From CAKZNE01 sp002695025 (lineage in GTDB: Bacteria > Bacteroidota > Bacteroidia > Flavobacteriales > Schleiferiaceae), in the NCBI GenBank assembly GCA_913043285.1, contig CAJWML010000018.1, positions 1 through 64,000 on the forward strand: a stretch of 64,000 nucleotides of DNA. Direction: 5' to 3'. The notes under the pieces are model-generated. The model was not told where the DNA came from. It saw nothing but the letters and a program-made list of their open reading frames with translations, and did not search any database. The translations under genes and the position numbers were made by a program. Positions 61,975 to 64,000 of this stretch are shown piece by piece; position 1 is the stretch's first letter; each line of letters begins with the position of its first letter.

Positions 61975-62757
61975 ATGAATCAACCCCTGGCATACGTTCA
62001 CCCCTCCGCTAAAATTGCCAATACCGTGGTAATTGAACCTTTTACCACTATTCACAAGAACGTGGAGATCGGTGAGGGAACCTGGATCGGTTCCAACGTA
62101 ACCATTATGGAAGGTGCCCGCATCGGAAAGAATTGCCGGATATTTCCTGGGGCCGTAATTTCAGCTATCCCCCAGGACCTCAAATTTGAGGGAGAAGACA
62201 GCCTGGTGGTGATTGGTGATAATACCACTATCCGTGAATGTGTTACCGTAAACCGGGGCACCAAGGCCCTCGGGAAAACGGTGATCGGTAAGAACTGCCT
62301 CATCATGGCTTGTGCCCACATTGCGCATGACTGTGTTATTGGCGACCATTGTGTCATCGTAAACGGTTGCCTTATGGCCGGTCATGTTGAAATGGGTGAC
62401 TGGGCTATCATTGGTGGTCTATGCGCCATTCAGCAGTTCTCAAAGATTGGCACCCACGCCTTTGTTGGTGGAGGATCACTGGTACGTAAAGACGTCCCTC
62501 CTTATGTGAAGGCTGCCAAGGAACCTATTTCCTATGCCGGTATCAACTCCATAGGATTGCGTAGACGTGGTTATGAAAACCAGAAGATCAACGAGATCCA
62601 GAACATCTACCGCATCCTGTTCCAGAAAAAATACAACACCACTCAGGCCCTGGATATTATAGAAACTGATTTTGAGGCCACCCAGGAACGGGATGAGATC
62701 ATCACCTTTATCCGCAATTCACAAAGTGGTATCATGAAAGGTTTCCGTTTGGAATAA
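61975..62757 (+). CDS. lpxA: UDP-N-acetylglucosamine acyltransferase
   Basis: The 260-residue protein is a trimeric left-handed beta-helix with hexapeptide repeats from the start (AYVHPSAKIANTVVIEP), the catalytic His in ACAHIAHDCVIGDH, and a C-terminal helical domain (GLRRRGYENQKINEIQNIYRILF). It transfers 3-hydroxyacyl chains to UDP-GlcNAc, the first step of lipid A synthesis. Here it is the last lpx gene of the block, with the order lpxD, lpxC/fabZ, lpxA. It is followed after 3 nt by an ABC ATPase gene. Confidence 0.97.
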   Translation: MNQPLAYVHPSAKIANTVVIEPFTTIHKNVEIGEGTWIGSNVTIMEGARIGKNCRIFPGAVISAIPQDLKFEGEDSLVVIGDNTTIRECVTVNRGTKALGKTVIGKNCLIMACAHIAHDCVIGDHCVIVNGCLMAGHVEMGDWAIIGGLCAIQQFSKIGTHAFVGGGSLVRKDVPPYVKAAKEPISYAGINSIGLRRRGYENQKINEIQNIYRILFQKKYNTTQALDIIETDFEATQERDEIITFIRNSQSGIMKGFRLE

Positions 62758-62760
62758 CCT

Positions 62761-63381
62761 ATGGAAGTACGGCTTGAAGGCATCAGCAGAAAATTCAACC
62801 GCCAAAAGGTTTTTCAAAACCTCACCTATACTTTTAGCTCCGGTGAAACTTACGCTATACTGGGTGGTAATGGCAGTGGCAAATCCACCCTCATTAAGGT
62901 TATATTAGGTGCGCTCACACCCAGCAAAGGGAGTATCTCGTACTCTGTTCAACAAAAAGAATTGTCAAAGGACGAAGCCCCATACCGGATAGCGCTGGCC
63001 TCACCCTACCTTGAACTGGTAGAAGAACTTACCGCCCTGGAATTCCTCAATTTCCATCTGAAGTTCAAAGCTTTTATTTCGGGGCTTACCCCGCTTTCCC
63101 TTTTGGCCCTGGCTCACCTTGAAGATGCCAGGGATAAGCAGATCCGTAATTTCAGCTCCGGCATGAAACAACGACTGCGCCTGGCCCTGGCCCTGGCCAG
63201 TGACGTGGACCTTATTCTTCTGGACGAGCCCACCTCCAATCTTGATCCGCAGGGTATACAATGGTTCCAACAGCTTATTAAGGAATATCGGGAAGAACGC
63301 ACCCTCATAGTTGGCAGTAATTTCAGCGAAGCAGAAACAGGATTTTGCAAGCATCAACTGGAATTGAAGGATTACAAATAG
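62761..63381 (+). CDS. stand-alone ABC transporter ATP-binding protein
   Basis: This 206-residue ATPase has Walker A GGNGSGKST, signature NFSSGMKQRLRLALALA and Walker B DLILLDEPTSNLD. It is short, lacking the extra C-terminal region of many exporters, and resembles CcmA-like or ABC-2-type ATPases. No permease gene adjoins, so its membrane partner must be encoded elsewhere. It starts 3 nt after lpxA and so is probably co-transcribed with lipid A genes, which hints at an envelope role, but this is only inference from position. Confidence 0.85.
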   Translation: MEVRLEGISRKFNRQKVFQNLTYTFSSGETYAILGGNGSGKSTLIKVILGALTPSKGSISYSVQQKELSKDEAPYRIALASPYLELVEELTALEFLNFHLKFKAFISGLTPLSLLALAHLEDARDKQIRNFSSGMKQRLRLALALASDVDLILLDEPTSNLDPQGIQWFQQLIKEYREERTLIVGSNFSEAETGFCKHQLELKDYK

Positions 63382-63390
63382 CAGAAAGCT

Positions 63391-63398
63391 TAAATTTG
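63391..63398 (+). promoter_or_regulatory. -7 box TAAATTTG of efp
   Basis: The box lies 19 nt before ATG 63418. It means efp can be transcribed independently of the lpx block. Confidence 0.55.
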
Positions 63399-63417
63399 TC
63401 AAAATTTAATGTGAATT

Positions 63418-63984
63418 ATGGCTTCTACATCGGACATCCGAAACGGACTTTGCATCAACTTTAACGGTGCTCCCTACCAGATTATAGAATTTTTGCACGT
63501 AAAACCGGGTAAAGGACCCGCTTTTGTGCGTACCAAGCTCAGGAACCTCGACAATGGCCGCGTACTGGAAAACACCTTTCCTTCCGGTGCCAAGATCGAA
63601 GAAATACGGGTTGAGAACAGAACTTACCAGTTCCTGTACCAAGACCCTTCCGGTTATCATTTCATGAATATGGATGATTACAACCAGATCACCATTGCCA
63701 AACATCTGATCAATGCCCCCGAGTTCCTTTTGGAAGGCATGGAGTGCCAGGTTCTTTTTCATGCGGATGAAGAACGTCCCATGGTATGTGAGCTTCCTCA
63801 AAAAGTTACCGTAGAAGTTACCTATACCGAACCTGGAATTAAAGGTGATACAGCTACCAACACCCTGAAACCTGCAACCGTTGAAACCGGTGCTGAAGTG
63901 AGAGTACCCCTTTTCATCAACCAGGGTGATAAAATTGTGGTGGATAGCGCCAGCGGAGATTACAAGGAAAGGGCTAAGGAATGA
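63418..63984 (+). CDS. efp: translation elongation factor P
   Basis: The 188-residue protein has the three-domain EF-P fold, beginning ASTSDIRNGLCINFNGAPYQIIEFLHVKPGKGPAF (split here over the beta-strands), with Lys32 at the loop tip that enters the peptidyl-transferase centre. EF-P relieves stalling at polyproline stretches. It ends with an ATGA overlap with the following frame. The genes needed to modify the lysine are not in the window. Confidence 0.96.
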   Translation: MASTSDIRNGLCINFNGAPYQIIEFLHVKPGKGPAFVRTKLRNLDNGRVLENTFPSGAKIEEIRVENRTYQFLYQDPSGYHFMNMDDYNQITIAKHLINAPEFLLEGMECQVLFHADEERPMVCELPQKVTVEVTYTEPGIKGDTATNTLKPATVETGAEVRVPLFINQGDKIVVDSASGDYKERAKE

Positions 63985-64000
63985 AGCTACCCCGTCCCTA
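63981..64000 (+). CDS. first codons of a following gene, cut by window edge
   Basis: ATG 63981 overlaps the efp stop by 4 nt (ATGA) and reads MKLPRP before the edge. In flavobacterial genomes I recall an LpxD-like acyltransferase paralogue directly after efp; six codons cannot test that. The overlap itself supports a coupled gene. Confidence 0.4.

Noticed and set aside
1..64000. CRISPR arrays, rRNA or tRNA genes and complete insertion sequences
   Set aside because: None of the intergenic gaps is over 300 nt and none shows spaced repeats, a tRNA-like TTCGA arm or terminal inverted repeats with a transposase.

Overview
This 64-kb window comes from a Bacteroidota chromosome, most likely a marine-type member of Flavobacteriales. 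The evidence is the content: a fused LpxC-FabZ, a PorX regulator with a PglZ domain, Por/type IX secretion (T9SS) cargo with both type A and type B (CHU_C) sorting domains, and MlaEF. Genes are also preceded by the Bacteroidota -7 box TANNTTTG rather than by Shine-Dalgarno sites. The window is very gene-dense. I found no rRNA, tRNA, CRISPR array or complete insertion sequence, and no gene-free stretch over 300 bases. Species cannot be fixed from the sequence alone.

Layout. 1-893: the N-terminal part of a tyrosine-recombinase integrase runs off the left edge and is preceded by a promoter, a tiny ORF and a terminator that look like an attenuator; this is the only mobile-element signal. 894-9.7 kb: a secreted orphan, the ComM/YifB helicase divergent from recA, a TPR lipoprotein, a glycerophosphodiesterase with a dienoyl-CoA-reductase-like SDR, oligopeptidase B and ArsC. 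9.7-16 kb: a giant CHU_C secreted protein, prfB with a programmed +1 frameshift, and lpd. 16-25 kb: a hybrid sensor kinase coupled to pabB, then tilS, dsbD and a YopX-like protein. 25-31.7 kb: bcp, nth without its Fe-S cluster, a TolB-propeller/outer-membrane-barrel fusion and a T9SS cargo.

31.6-44.4 kb: the kynurenine pathway pair kynU-kmo, a UbiA-like membrane protein, gcvP, a second T9SS cargo with skewed codon use, mlaEF, a 47-codon lipoprotein, SprT-like, purK and purE. 44.5-51 kb: a LytTR regulator and Reg_prop/LytS-type kinase operon, divergent from a PorV/PorQ-like barrel overlapped by a helix-hairpin-helix barrel protein. 51-58.2 kb: aroB-aroA, proline dehydrogenase, a small membrane protein, tsaE-ald and porX. 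58.3-64 kb: an HD phosphohydrolase and the lipid A block lpxD-lpxC/fabZ-lpxA, a lone ABC ATPase, efp and the start of one more gene.

Themes. (1) Envelope biology: lipid A synthesis, lipid transport (Mla), disulfide reduction (DsbD) and T9SS control (PorX) with cargo. (2) Expression signals: at least 17 gene-proximal TANNTTTG boxes, several only 4-8 nt before the start codon, which predicts leaderless or nearly leaderless mRNAs. (3) Compaction: ATGA/TAATG couplings and convergent genes whose stop codons overlap. The observations most worth testing are the PorX-PglZ/HD/lpx neighbourhood, the HhH-barrel pair, the TolB-barrel fusion, the integrase leader, and the SD-driven RF2 frameshift in a lineage that makes little use of SD initiation.
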